A program made the position numbers and the translations under genes. The notes under the pieces were generated by a model. The model made no database searches. It worked only from the letters and a program-made list of their open reading frames with translations, and had not been told where the DNA came from. Of a stretch of DNA of 33,443 nucleotides, positions 7,212-15,545 are shown in pieces; within the stretch, counting starts at the first letter, position 1, and every line of letters begins with the position of its first letter. The DNA is from Deltaproteobacteria bacterium (GTDB taxonomy: Bacteria > Desulfobacterota > Binatia > UTPRO1), in NCBI GenBank assembly GCA_020848745.1, contig JADLHM010000133.1, forward strand, positions 1 through 33,443, written 5' to 3'.

Positions 7212-8033
7212 ATGCTCAACCGTCGACTCGCGCTCGTCGTCCCGCTGGTCCTCGTCCTCGCCACACCGGTCGCCGCCTTCGACCTGACCGGCACCTGGAC
7301 GGGCACCCGCAAGTGCAAGTTCTTCGATGCCGGGGTGAGGTCCAAGGTCGACCGCGAAGGCACGGTCGTGATCACCCAGTCCGCCAACTCCGTCGGGTTC
7401 CGGAGCGACATCGGAAGCTCGCACCTCTACCACGGGATCGCCAACTTCGGGACCGAGAAGCCGGACAAGGGCGAGCTCTCGGTACGCCACTGCGACAATC
7501 ACATGGACGCGGCGCCGTTCGACGCGATCGGACGCTTCACGGTGAGCACCAAGCCCGGCAGGGCGAAGGCGACGATCTCCGGCATCAGCATCGTCGCCAA
7601 CGACACCGTCCTGAGTCCGAGCCACGGCACCTGCAAGTGGAAGCTCACCCGCACGACGACCTTCGATTCCGGCGGCGTCTCGACGAACTGCGACATCGTG
7701 CTGTCACGACGCGCCGCCAAGACGGACGTCGCGTATCTGAGCGAGTCCGAGACGAAGCGGCTCCACGACGAGCTCATGGCCTATCGGCTCGCCACGTATC
7801 GCTACGCGTCCCCGAGCACGTCGCCCGGCAGCCATCTCGGCTTCATCATCGACGACGTCGCGCCGAGCCCGGCGATCGCCGCGAGCGGCGATCACGTCGA
7901 CCTCTACGCGTATACGAGCATGGCGGTCGCGGCGCTGCAGACCCAGGCCCGCGAGATCGAGCGCCTGCGCGCGGCGGTGGCGAAGCTCGAGACACGGAGC
8001 GCGGGCAAGCTCCGGACCGGAGCTTCACCCTGA
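7212..8033 (+). CDS. Secreted protein with a C-terminal S74/intramolecular-chaperone-like segment
   Basis: A 273-aa exported protein. ATG 7212 is preceded six bases upstream by AGGAGG (7200-7205). Residues 1-22 are a signal peptide (MLNRRLALVV, a Leu/Val core, then ATPVAA/FD). Residues 23-165 form a Cys-containing domain that begins FDLTGTWTGTRKCKF; I do not recognise it. From about residue 175 the sequence resembles the peptidase S74 chaperone domain of phage tail spikes and bacterial surface proteins. It has SESETKRLHDEL, then YRYASP, GSHLGFIIDDV, GDHVDLYAYTSMAVAALQTQ and a final Leu-heptad helix (REIERLRAAVAKLE). A Ser and Lys five residues apart (SESETK) match the spacing of the S74 self-cleaving dyad. 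The segment is shorter than typical S74 domains, so cleavage may not occur. Its role is unknown; trimerisation of a surface protein is one possibility. Confidence 0.7.
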   Translation: MLNRRLALVVPLVLVLATPVAAFDLTGTWTGTRKCKFFDAGVRSKVDREGTVVITQSANSVGFRSDIGSSHLYHGIANFGTEKPDKGELSVRHCDNHMDAAPFDAIGRFTVSTKPGRAKATISGISIVANDTVLSPSHGTCKWKLTRTTTFDSGGVSTNCDIVLSRRAAKTDVAYLSESETKRLHDELMAYRLATYRYASPSTSPGSHLGFIIDDVAPSPAIAASGDHVDLYAYTSMAVAALQTQAREIERLRAAVAKLETRSAGKLRTGASP

Positions 8034-8073
8034 ACGAGAACGCGGCGCGCCCGCGTCGTTGACGGAGGTCCGG

Positions 8074-8090
8074 CGGCGGCTCAGCCGCCG
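8074..8090. terminator. Hairpin between convergent genes
   Basis: CGGCGGC (8074-8080), loop TCA, GCCGCCG (8084-8090): a perfect 7-bp GC stem. It lies between the plus-strand secreted-protein gene and the minus-strand ABM gene and covers the latter's stop codon. No T-tract follows on either strand, so it is a possible GC-rich bidirectional terminator rather than a canonical one. Confidence 0.3.
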
Positions 8091-8443
8091 GCCTTCGCGG
8101 CCTCGGTCGTCTGGATGACCTCGTGGATCTCGAGCACGCTCGGCCCCGCGAACATCTCGGCCGGCGGCCGGTTACCGTGTGCGATCCGGAACGACTCGCT
8201 GTTCGTCCAGTCCCAGAACGCCTGCTCGGATTCCCAGTAGGTCTGCACCAGGTAGTAGCCTTGCTCCTGGCGCTCCTCGATCCGTCCCGTCTGGTGGTCG
8301 AAGCGGCGCGTCACCGGCCGCAGCACGAGGTTCTTCACGAACCCCGGCGAGCGGTCGATCAGGTGCGCGCGCTTCTTGAAGCGCTCCTCGAACTCGGCTT
8401 CGAAGGCCTTGGTGACGGGGATGCGGTTGGTGACGACGAACAC
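8081..8443 (-). CDS. Antibiotic biosynthesis monooxygenase (ABM)/HmoA-like protein
   Basis: A 120-aa dimeric ferredoxin-like-fold protein. Its path is FVVTNRIPVTKAFEAEFEERF, AHLIDRSPGFVKNLVLRPV, YYLVQTYWESEQAFWDWTNS and FRIAHG, which follows the ABM domain closely. Relatives include IsdG/HmoA-type haem-degrading monooxygenases and many small quinone or polyketide monooxygenases. The strand order FVVTNRI... and the WESEQAFWDW motif are those of the HmoA/HmoB side of the family, so haem or a similar ring is a candidate substrate, but no haem uptake gene is nearby. The start is GTG 8443, with AAGGAGG five bases upstream. The HAD gene lies 29 bp upstream on the same strand, so the two may be co-transcribed. 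Confidence 0.8.
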   Translation of the reverse strand: MFVVTNRIPVTKAFEAEFEERFKKRAHLIDRSPGFVKNLVLRPVTRRFDHQTGRIEERQEQGYYLVQTYWESEQAFWDWTNSESFRIAHGNRPPAEMFAGPSVLEIHEVIQTTEAAKAGG

Positions 8444-8472
8444 GGGAGCCTCCTTGGCTGGTCTAGCCCGAT

Positions 8473-9105
8473 CTAGTCCGCGAGCAACGCGCGCAGCCGA
8501 TCCATCGCGGGCCGATGATCCTCCTCGACGAGGATGCCTCGCATGCCGAGGCGCTCGGCCGCGGCGACGTTGCCGTGGAAATCGTCGAGGAAGACCGCGT
8601 GCTCGGGCGCGGCGACGCCGAGGCGATCGAGGGCCAGTCGGAAGATGCGCGGATCGGGCTTCCGGACGCCGGCGTGCGCCGAGTCCACCACCACGTCGAA
8701 GAGCTCGTCCACCGGCAGCATGGCGCGCCAGCCCTCGCCGAACTCCCGCACGTTGTTGGTGACGATCGCCGTCTTGACGCCGACCGCGCGGGCGTGGCGC
8801 GCGAGCGCGACCACGTCCTCGCGTATGCTCGTGTTGCGGAGCGAGCCGAGCGCCTCGAAGAGATCGATGCGGTGCTCGGGAGCCCCCAGGTCGAAGATCG
8901 CCTGCCGCGCGTCGACGAGCGAGACCTCGCCGCGCTCGAGACGGTGCCAGGGGTGGTCGGTGTCGCTGTCGTACGGCCCGAAGACGATCTCGATGACGCG
9001 CTCGGGCGCGAGTCCGAGCCCGGCGCCGAACGCGCGCACCGCGGCGAAGGGCGACTCCATGAAGACGCCGCCGAAGTCGAAGAGGACCGCTCGAACGGAT
9101 GGCAT
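8473..9105 (-). CDS. HAD-IA family phosphatase (YihX/epoxide-hydrolase N-domain-like)
   Basis: A 210-aa haloacid dehalogenase-superfamily hydrolase. Motif I is VLFDFGGVF: the nucleophile Asp is present, but the second Asp (DxD) is Gly, as in YihX-like sugar phosphatases and the N-terminal phosphatase domain of epoxide hydrolases. Motif II is AIVTNNVREF, motif III has RKPDPRIFRLAL and motif IV FLDDFHGNVAAA. The cap is the small helical C1 type between motifs I and II. The expected reaction is hydrolysis of a phosphomonoester with Mg2+ in the cytoplasm; the substrate is not predictable. ATG 9105 starts directly before motif I, as is normal. A longer open frame to 10038 on this strand is an artefact opposite the TPR gene. 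Confidence 0.85.
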   Translation of the reverse strand: MPSVRAVLFDFGGVFMESPFAAVRAFGAGLGLAPERVIEIVFGPYDSDTDHPWHRLERGEVSLVDARQAIFDLGAPEHRIDLFEALGSLRNTSIREDVVALARHARAVGVKTAIVTNNVREFGEGWRAMLPVDELFDVVVDSAHAGVRKPDPRIFRLALDRLGVAAPEHAVFLDDFHGNVAAAERLGMRGILVEEDHRPAMDRLRALLAD

Positions 9106-9195
9106 CGGCCCATCCTCGCGGTTTCCCCGCGTCCCCTCAAGCGCCCGGCGCGCGCTTGCGGCGCGCAGCCCGTCCGGGGCAAGCTCGCCGTCCCC

Positions 9196-10044
9196 ATGCG
9201 TCCGCGCTGGATCCGCGCCCTCGCCGCCGTCGCCTCGATGGCGGCCGCACCGGCACCGGCCGCGTTCGGCCACGCGCCGCCGGAAGCGATCGAAGCGGCG
9301 GCGCGCGCCGAGGTCGCGCGCCGCCCGGCCGACGCCGACGCGCACCTCGCCGCCGGCCGCATGCATCGCGCCGCGCGGGCCTGGGACGCGGCGCTCGCCG
9401 CCTGCGAGCGCGCCGCGGCGCTCGGCGCCGACCCGACCGTCGTCGCCGTGGCCAAGGGCGAGGTGTACCTCGACGCGGGATGGCCGGGCCTGGCCGAACG
9501 CGAGCTCACGCGGGCGCTCGAGCGAACGCCCGAGGACGTCGGGGCGCGCTACGACCGCGGCCGCGCCCGCATGGCGCTCGGCGATCCCGCCGGCGCGGCG
9601 CAGGATTTCGAACGCGCGATCGCCGGTATGCGTGAGCCGCGTCCCGAGCACGTGTTCGCGTGGCGCGACGCGCGCATCGCGCTCGGCGACCCCGCCGGGG
9701 CGATCCGCGTCCTCGACGCCGGCGTCGCGTACCTCGGCGCGGTACCGTCGCTGCACCTCGCCGCGCTCGACCTCGAGCTCGCCCTCGGGCGCTACCCCGA
9801 CGCGCTCCGCCGCCTCGATGCGCTCCTCGCGATCGGCGCGCAGAGCCCCGCCTGGATCGCGCGGCGGGCCGAGGTGCTCGATCGGCTCGGGCGCCACGCC
9901 GAAGCGCGGCGCGACCGCGCCCGCGCCCTCGCCGTGATCGAGCACCGTCGTCCGGGACGGCGCGGCAGCACGCTCACGACCCTCGCCGCCGAGCTCCGCC
10001 GCGATCTCGCCACCACCGCAGAGCCCCGGGAGGACCACCCATGA
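9196..10044 (+). CDS. Secreted TPR-repeat protein
   Basis: A 282-aa protein with an Ala-rich signal peptide (MRPRWIRALAAVASMAAA, cleavage near AAFG-HA). After it come about six degenerate tetratricopeptide repeats: ADAHLAAGRMHRAARAWDAAL, VAKGEVYLDAGWPGLAERELT, ARYDRGRARMALGDPAGAAQD, AWRDARIALGDPAGAIRVLD and ALDLELALGRYPDALRRLD. They continue to about residue 245. TPR proteins act as binding scaffolds, here in the periplasm or on the envelope. It overlaps the following metallophosphoesterase start by ATGA (10041-10044), so the two products are made together and may interact. The start at 9196 was chosen because the signal peptide begins there; no strong Shine-Dalgarno is visible. Confidence 0.82.
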   Translation: MRPRWIRALAAVASMAAAPAPAAFGHAPPEAIEAAARAEVARRPADADAHLAAGRMHRAARAWDAALAACERAAALGADPTVVAVAKGEVYLDAGWPGLAERELTRALERTPEDVGARYDRGRARMALGDPAGAAQDFERAIAGMREPRPEHVFAWRDARIALGDPAGAIRVLDAGVAYLGAVPSLHLAALDLELALGRYPDALRRLDALLAIGAQSPAWIARRAEVLDRLGRHAEARRDRARALAVIEHRRPGRRGSTLTTLAAELRRDLATTAEPREDHP

Positions 10045-11831
10045 CGCCGCCGGCCTTGCGCCTCGCCGCCCTCGCCACGAGCCTGCTCGCCGCGACCGTC
10101 GCGGACGCCGCGACCATCGTGCGCGGCCCGTATCTCCAGCAGCCGACGCCGGCCGGCATGACCCTGCGCTGGCGCACGGACGTCCCGACCGACAGCCGCG
10201 TGCGCTACGGCGCGGCCCCGGGATCGCTCGGTCTGACCGTAGACGACGCGGCCGTCACGACGGAGCACGTCGTGACCGTGTCGGCGCTGGCGCCCGACAC
10301 CGTCTACTTCTACGCGATCGGGTCCACGAGCGCCGACCTCGAGGGCGACGACGCCGATCACTTCTTTCGCACAACCCCGACCCCCGGCGCGGTGCGCCCC
10401 CTGCGCATCTGGGTCACGGGCGACGGCGGCTACGCCAACGCCGACGGTATGGCCGTGCGGGACGCTTACGCGGCGTACAACGGCGCCGCGCCCACCGACC
10501 TCTGGCTCCTCCTCGGGGACAACGCCTACCCGACCGGCAACGACGCCAACTATCAGGCGGCGCTCTTCGACCTGCACCACGACATGCTGCGGAGCGTCCC
10601 GACGCTGTCCACGTTCGGCAACCACGAGGCCATGGCGGGCAACTCGGCGCTCCAGACCGGTCCCTACTTCACGATGTTCACCTTCCCGACGGCGGGCGAG
10701 GCCGGCGGCGTTCCGTCCGGCTCCGAAGCCTACTTCTCCTACGACTACGGCAACGTGCACTTCGTCGTGCTCGACTCGGAGCACAACTCCAAGGCCTCGA
10801 CGAGCCCGATGATGCTGTGGCTCGAGGCGGATCTGCAGGCGACGACCGCCGACTGGATCATCGCGCTCTGGCACCGCCCCCCCTACAGCAAGGGCCTGCT
10901 GCACGACTCCGACCTCGAGTTCGAGGAGATCACCATGCGCACCAACGTCGTGCCGATGCTCGAGGACTACGGCGTCGACCTCGTGCTCTGCGGGCACAGC
11001 CACTCCTACGAGCGCAGCTACCTGCTCGACGGCCACTACGGGCTCTCCGACACGTTCGAGCTCCCGGTCCACGCTCGCGACGCCGGCGACGGCGATCCGA
11101 GCGGCAACGGCCCCTACCGCAAGCCGAGCCTCGGGCAGAGCCCGCGCAACGGGGCAGTGTACGTCGTCGCCGGCAGCTCGAGCGACGTCCGCACGACGAC
11201 GCTGAACCATCCGGCGCTCCCGGTCGGGCTCCTCGAGCTCGGCTCGCTCGTGCTCGACGTCGACGGCCAGACGCTCACCGGCACGTTCGTGAACGCCGCC
11301 ACGCAGGCGGCGGACCGCTTCCGCATCGTGAAGGGTCCATCCTGTCCGAGCGCGCCGCGGGGCGGCTGCGCGAGCGCCCCGAAAGGCCGGATCGCGCTCA
11401 GGAACGATCCCGTCGACACGAAGGACAAGGCGCAGTGGAAGTGGCAGAACGGCACGCTCGACAGCACGCAGATCGGCATGCCGAGCGGCCAGAGCGACGT
11501 CGCGGTCTGCCTGTACGATCAGAGCGGCAGCCTGTTCGGCGACGCCCTCGGCCACGGCGCCCCGGCGTGGAAGGCCAAGGGCGGCGGCGTGCAGTACGTC
11601 GAGAAGTCCGGGGCGCACGCCGGCATCACGAGCGTGAAGGGCACGTCGGGCACCGGCAAGGGACAGATCCAGGTGAAGGGCGCCGGCGCCTCGCTCGCGC
11701 TGCCGGCCGGCGCGCCGGCGTTCCCGTTGACGGCCCAGCTGATCAACCTCCAGAGCGGAGCGTGCTGGGAGTCGGTGTTCCCGACCGCCAAGGTCAACGA
11801 CGGCGTGAAGCTCTCGGCGAAGCTCCCCTGA
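10041..11831 (+). CDS. Secreted metallophosphoesterase (purple acid phosphatase-like) with a C-terminal shared domain
   Basis: A 596-aa exported enzyme. GGGAGG precedes ATG 10041 by seven bases. A signal peptide (residues 1-23, ends VADAA) is followed by a fibronectin-III-like domain (IVRGPYLQQPTPAGMTLRW...PDTVYFYAIG), as in purple acid phosphatases. The calcineurin-type metallophosphatase domain runs from about 120 to 390 with all metal motifs: GDGGY (~127), GDNAY (~158), GNHE (~193), WHRPPYS (~277) and GHSHSYERS (~317). From C435 to the end is a separate domain with CP...GC, KDKAQWKWQNG, VAVCLYD, GTGKGQIQVKG and ACWE. That tail closely resembles the tail of the propeller protein at 26884-31116. 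It probably releases phosphate from organic phosphoesters outside the cytoplasm; the role of the tail is unknown. Confidence 0.9.
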   Translation: MTPPALRLAALATSLLAATVADAATIVRGPYLQQPTPAGMTLRWRTDVPTDSRVRYGAAPGSLGLTVDDAAVTTEHVVTVSALAPDTVYFYAIGSTSADLEGDDADHFFRTTPTPGAVRPLRIWVTGDGGYANADGMAVRDAYAAYNGAAPTDLWLLLGDNAYPTGNDANYQAALFDLHHDMLRSVPTLSTFGNHEAMAGNSALQTGPYFTMFTFPTAGEAGGVPSGSEAYFSYDYGNVHFVVLDSEHNSKASTSPMMLWLEADLQATTADWIIALWHRPPYSKGLLHDSDLEFEEITMRTNVVPMLEDYGVDLVLCGHSHSYERSYLLDGHYGLSDTFELPVHARDAGDGDPSGNGPYRKPSLGQSPRNGAVYVVAGSSSDVRTTTLNHPALPVGLLELGSLVLDVDGQTLTGTFVNAATQAADRFRIVKGPSCPSAPRGGCASAPKGRIALRNDPVDTKDKAQWKWQNGTLDSTQIGMPSGQSDVAVCLYDQSGSLFGDALGHGAPAWKAKGGGVQYVEKSGAHAGITSVKGTSGTGKGQIQVKGAGASLALPAGAPAFPLTAQLINLQSGACWESVFPTAKVNDGVKLSAKLP

Positions 11832-11842
11832 GCCGCGCTCGC

Positions 11843-11855
11843 GGCGGCTTCCGCC
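11843..11855. terminator. Small GC hairpin between convergent genes
   Basis: GGCGG (11843-11847), loop CTT, CCGCC (11851-11855), 11 bp after the metallophosphoesterase stop and before the convergent acyl-CoA dehydrogenase stop at 11901. The stem is short and has no T-tract, so this is only a possible terminator. Confidence 0.25.
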
Positions 11856-11900
11856 ACGGCGGCGCCAACGCGCAAAGCGGCTTCGTGCGGTTCCGCGCGG

Positions 11901-13082
11901 TCAGAGACGCAGCTGGCGCGCGGCGAGGTCGCGCATGATCTCCTCGCTGCCGCCGCCGATCGCGTTGACGCGCACCTCGCGGTAGATGCGCTCGACCTTG
12001 TTGCCGCGCAGATAGCCGGCGCCGCCGAGCACCTGCATCGCCTCGCGGGCGCAGAACTCCATGGTGAGCGTCGCCTGGACCTTGAGGAGCGCCAGGTCCG
12101 TGACCGGCGTCTCGCCCTGCTGCACGCGCCAGGCGCAGTTCTCGAGATACGCCTGCGTCGCGTTCACCTGGCGGAGCATCTCGGCGACCTTGTGGCGAAT
12201 GACCTGGTGGTCGGCGAGCCGCTTGCCGAAGGTGCGCCGCTCCCGCGCGTAGCGCGCGGCCTCGACGAGACACGTGCGGGCGTAGGCGTTCGCGCTCGCC
12301 GCCATGCCGAGACGCTCGCCGTTGAAGTTCAACACGATGCCGAGGAAGCCCTGGTTCTCGGCGCCGATCAGGTTCGCCGCCGGCACCCGCACCTCGTCGA
12401 AGTAGAGCGCCGCCGTGTCGGACGCCCACCAGCCCATCTTTTCGAGACGCGTGCGCGACACCCCGGGGCGGTCGAGCTCGATCAGGAGAAGCGAGATGCC
12501 GCCGTAGCCGGGACCGCCGGTGCGAACCGCAGCCGTCACGTAGTCGGCGCGAAGCCCGCCGGTGATGAACATCTTGCTGCCGCGCACGACGTAGTCGTCG
12601 CCGTCGCGGACGGCGCGGGTCTGGATGTTGGCGACGTCGCTGCCGGCATCGGGCTCGGTGATGCCGAGGCAGATGTGCTGTTCGCCCGAAAGCACGCGCG
12701 CCGCCACCCGGGTCTTGAGCTCCTCGGAGCCGAGCGCGAGCACGGGCGGGAGGCCGATCGCGTGCACCATCAACGAGGCGAAGATGCCGCCCGCGCCGAT
12801 CTGCGCCGCCTCCTCGGACGTGATGATGTGGTGGAAGTGGTCGATCCCGGCCGACGTGCCGCCGTACTGCTCCGGGTATCCGAGGCCCAGCAGGCCGACC
12901 TCCGCCGCCTTGCCGTAGAGCGCGAGTGGGATCTCGCCCGCCGCTTCCCACGCCTCGACGTTCGGCGCGACCTCCTTCGCGAGCCAGCGACGGAGCGTAT
13001 CGCGCCACTCGCGGTGGCTGTCGTCGTAGAACGGCGAGGCGGGCTTGGTGGAATCGAAATCGATGACGGCGGTGGACGGCAT
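11901..13082 (-). CDS. Acyl-CoA dehydrogenase
   Basis: A 393-aa FAD-dependent acyl-CoA dehydrogenase with all three domains. The N-terminal helices contain LGLGYPEQYGGTSAGIDHFHH. The beta domain has LGITEPDAGSDVANIQTRAV and YVVRGSKMFITGGLRADY. The C-terminal helices include RRTFGKRLADHQVIRHKVAEM, CAREAMQVLGGAGYLRGNKVERIYREVR and GGGSEEIMRDLAARQLRL. The catalytic Glu is not at the MCAD site (GGGS replaces YEGT). E256 in FNGERLGMAA (helix G) takes the isovaleryl-CoA dehydrogenase-type position. It catalyses alpha,beta-desaturation of an acyl-CoA, passing electrons to ETF; chain preference is unknown. ATG 13082 has GGAG nine bases upstream. It stands downstream of ahpF on the same strand, with a 185-bp gap, so it probably has its own promoter. 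Confidence 0.92.
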   Translation of the reverse strand: MPSTAVIDFDSTKPASPFYDDSHREWRDTLRRWLAKEVAPNVEAWEAAGEIPLALYGKAAEVGLLGLGYPEQYGGTSAGIDHFHHIITSEEAAQIGAGGIFASLMVHAIGLPPVLALGSEELKTRVAARVLSGEQHICLGITEPDAGSDVANIQTRAVRDGDDYVVRGSKMFITGGLRADYVTAAVRTGGPGYGGISLLLIELDRPGVSRTRLEKMGWWASDTAALYFDEVRVPAANLIGAENQGFLGIVLNFNGERLGMAASANAYARTCLVEAARYARERRTFGKRLADHQVIRHKVAEMLRQVNATQAYLENCAWRVQQGETPVTDLALLKVQATLTMEFCAREAMQVLGGAGYLRGNKVERIYREVRVNAIGGGSEEIMRDLAARQLRL

Positions 13083-13267
13083 GATGACGGGCTCCCGTGA
13101 CGAGGGTGATCGAGCGCGGCGCGACCGTTCTCCATACCAGCACGCGCGGCCGCGACGCCAATCGGAGCGGCGGCGGGGCGAGGCCGGCGGGGAGCAAGCG
13201 CGGGCTTGCCGCCGGAGCGCGGGCGCATGCCGCGTCGCTCGCGATCTCGACGTCGGCGCGCGCGGCC

Positions 13268-14839
13268 TCAGGCGGCCGGCGCGGTGATGCGGATCAGGTG
13301 GTCGAACGCCCCGAGAGCCGCCTTCGCCCCCTCGCCGGTCGCGATGATGATCTGCTTGTAGGGCACGGTGGTCGCGTCGCCGGCGGCGAACACCCCGGGA
13401 ACGCTCGTCCGCCCCCGCTCGTCGACGACGATCTCGCCCGTCCGGGAGAGCTCGACCGCGCCGCGCAGCCAGCCGGTGCTCGGCAGCAGCCCGATCTGGA
13501 CGAAGATCCCGGCGACGGCGAGATCGCGGACCGCGCCGCTCGCCCGCTCCTCGTAGCGGAGGCCGGTCACCCGCTGCCCGTCGCCGACGACCTCGGTCGT
13601 GCGCGCCCCGAGGATCACCTCGACGTTCGGCAGGCTGCGGAGCTTCCGCTGCAGCACCTCGTCCGCCTTGAGCGCGTCCATGAACTCGAGGATGGTCACG
13701 TGCTCGACGACGCCCGCGAGGTCGATCGCCGCCTCGACACCCGAGTTGCCGCCGCCGATCACGGCGACGCGCTTGCCCTTGAAGAGCGGACCGTCGCAGT
13801 GCGGGCAGTAGGTGACGCCGCGCGTCCGGTACTCGCCCTCGCCCGGGACGTTCATGTCGCGCCAGCGCGCGCCGGTGGCGAGCACGACGCTGCGGGCGGC
13901 GAGGCGCGCGCCGCTCGCGAGCTCGACCACGATCGGGTCGCCGGGGACGAGCTTCACCGCCCGCTCGAGCTTGATCACGTCGACGTCGTAAGCGGCGACG
14001 TGCGCTTCGAGAGCGGCGGCGAGCCTCGGGCCCTCGGTCGCCGCGACCGAGACGAAGTTCTCGATGGCGTTGGTGTCGAGCACCTGGCCGCCGAAGCGCT
14101 CGGCGACCACGCCGGTGCGGATGCCCTTGCGAGCGGCATAGATCGCGGCCGCCGCGCCCGCGGGTCCGCCGCCGACGACCAGCATGTCGAAGACCGGCTT
14201 GGCGTCGAGCACGCGCGCGCGCCGCTCCACGGCGCCGGCGTCGATCTTCGCGAGCAGCTCTTCGAGCTCCATCCGGCCCTGTCCGAGCCGCTCGCCGTTC
14301 AGGTACACGGTCGGCACGGCCATCACCTGCCGCTCCGCGACCTCGTGCGGGAAAGTCGCGCCGTCGATCGCGACGTGGGTGACGTTGGGGTTCCGCGCCG
14401 CCATCAGGTTCAGCGCCTGCACGACGTCGGGGCAATTCTGACACGACTGCGAGAAGTAGGTCTCGAAGTGGAACGGACCCGTGAGGGCGTCCACCTGCGC
14501 CAGCGCGTCGCCGCCCACCTTCGGCGGGTGGCCGCCGACGTGGAGCAGCGCCAGCACGAGCGAGGTGAACTCGTGCCCGAGCGGGAGGCCGGCGAAGCGC
14601 ACGCGCGGGGCCTCGCCGGGCAGGTGGATCGCGAACGACGGCCGGCGGACGCCGGTTGCGCCGCCCGCGCGCGCGTCCTCGACCACCCGCACCATGCTCG
14701 ACGCCTCGGCGAGATCGGCGAGCAGCCGCCGCATCTCCGCCGAGTCGGCGCCGTCGTCGAGCGCCGCGGCGACCTCGATCGGCCGCCGCAGGTGCTCGAG
14801 GTACTGTCCGAGCTGCGCTTTCAACGCATCGTCGAGCAT
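13268..14839 (-). CDS. ahpF: Alkyl hydroperoxide reductase subunit F
   Basis: A 523-aa flavoprotein disulfide reductase that passes electrons from NAD(P)H through FAD to AhpC. The N-terminal double-thioredoxin-fold domain (about 1-200) carries the CQNC pair C133/C136 in [12 protein letters not shown]. The FAD domain starts at [20 protein letters not shown]. The NAD(P)H domain has [19 protein letters not shown], and the flavin-proximal disulfide is CPHC, C345/C348, the same numbering as in E. coli. The end [21 protein letters not shown] is the second FAD signature. All redox centres are present and the length is normal. ahpC lies immediately upstream on the same strand (15-bp gap), so the two form an operon. 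AAGGAG lies about ten bases before ATG 14839. Confidence 0.96.
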   Translation of the reverse strand: MLDDALKAQLGQYLEHLRRPIEVAAALDDGADSAEMRRLLADLAEASSMVRVVEDARAGGATGVRRPSFAIHLPGEAPRVRFAGLPLGHEFTSLVLALLHVGGHPPKVGGDALAQVDALTGPFHFETYFSQSCQNCPDVVQALNLMAARNPNVTHVAIDGATFPHEVAERQVMAVPTVYLNGERLGQGRMELEELLAKIDAGAVERRARVLDAKPVFDMLVVGGGPAGAAAAIYAARKGIRTGVVAERFGGQVLDTNAIENFVSVAATEGPRLAAALEAHVAAYDVDVIKLERAVKLVPGDPIVVELASGARLAARSVVLATGARWRDMNVPGEGEYRTRGVTYCPHCDGPLFKGKRVAVIGGGNSGVEAAIDLAGVVEHVTILEFMDALKADEVLQRKLRSLPNVEVILGARTTEVVGDGQRVTGLRYEERASGAVRDLAVAGIFVQIGLLPSTGWLRGAVELSRTGEIVVDERGRTSVPGVFAAGDATTVPYKQIIIATGEGAKAALGAFDHLIRITAPAA

Positions 14840-14854
14840 GGTGCCGGGTCTCCT

Positions 14855-15418
14855 TCAGATCTTGCCGACGAGGTCGAGCGACGGCTTCAGCGTCTTCGAC
14901 CCCTCTTGCCACTTCGCGGGGCACACTTCGCCCGGATGCGAGGCGACGTACTGGGCCGCCTTCACCTTCCGCAGCAGCTCCTTGGCGTCGCGGCCGATGC
15001 CGTTGTCGTGGACCTCGTAGAGCTTGATCTTGCCGTCGGGGGCGACGACGAAGCTGCCGCGGAGCGCGAGGCCCTCGTCCTCGATCAAGACCTCGAAGTT
15101 GCGGGCGAGCGTGGCGGTCGGGTCGCCGACCAGCGGATAGCGGACCTTCTTGATGGCCGGTGACGTGTCGTGCCAGGCCTTGTGCGCGAAGTGGGTGTCG
15201 GTCGACACGCCGTAGACCTCGACGCCGAGCTTCTTGAACTCGTCGTAGTTGTCGGCCAGGTCCTCGAGCTCGGTCGGGCAGACGAAGGTGAAATCGGCGG
15301 GATAGAAGACGAAAACGCTCCATTTTCCGCGGATCGACTCGTCGGATACCGGGACGAACTTCCCGTCGTGGAACGCGGTGGCCTTGAACGGCTTGATGGT
15401 CGTGTTGATCAGCGACAT
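14855..15418 (-). CDS. ahpC: Alkyl hydroperoxide reductase subunit C (2-Cys peroxiredoxin)
   Basis: A 187-aa typical 2-Cys peroxiredoxin that reduces H2O2, organic peroxides and peroxynitrite. The peroxidatic cysteine is C47 in [16 protein letters not shown] and the resolving cysteine is C166 in [10 protein letters not shown], both at the classical positions of AhpC. The sequence opens [20 protein letters not shown] like enterobacterial AhpC. The start at 15418 is fixed by homology and by GGAGGAGG about seven bases upstream; an upstream in-frame ATG at 15529 would add a non-homologous leader. It is first in the ahpC-ahpF operon and divergent from oxyR (127 bp between starts), the usual arrangement for OxyR-controlled peroxide defence. 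Confidence 0.97.
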   Translation of the reverse strand: MSLINTTIKPFKATAFHDGKFVPVSDESIRGKWSVFVFYPADFTFVCPTELEDLADNYDEFKKLGVEVYGVSTDTHFAHKAWHDTSPAIKKVRYPLVGDPTATLARNFEVLIEDEGLALRGSFVVAPDGKIKLYEVHDNGIGRDAKELLRKVKAAQYVASHPGEVCPAKWQEGSKTLKPSLDLVGKI

Positions 15419-15545
15419 CTCGATTCCTCCTCCAGGTTGATGGTTCGCGCCGGTTCTCCCGGCGCCGTTCCTATGTGCCCCCGGAGCGCCCGACAGTCCA
15501 ATCGAACGTTTTGAACTTCCGATCATCACTGGTTATCAATCGGGG
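15419..15545. promoter_or_regulatory. ahpC-oxyR divergent control region
   Basis: This 127-bp region between divergent ahpC and oxyR must hold both promoters. The stretch 15500-15545 next to oxyR is clearly AT-richer than its surroundings (AACGTTTTGAACTTCC, then GATCATCACTGGTTATCAAT). An OxyR site (four ATAG/CTAT half-elements spaced by seven) is expected. Only a partial ATCA-N7-TTAT half matches by eye, so no box is placed. Confidence 0.45.

Noticed and set aside
13097-15163. 688-codon plus-strand frame opposite ahpF
   Set aside because: The minus strand encodes AhpF with all its cysteines; the antisense frame has no family features.
15500-15545. Canonical OxyR box between ahpC and oxyR
   Set aside because: Only one partial ATAG/CTAT half-pair matches the consensus spacing; not enough to place a site.
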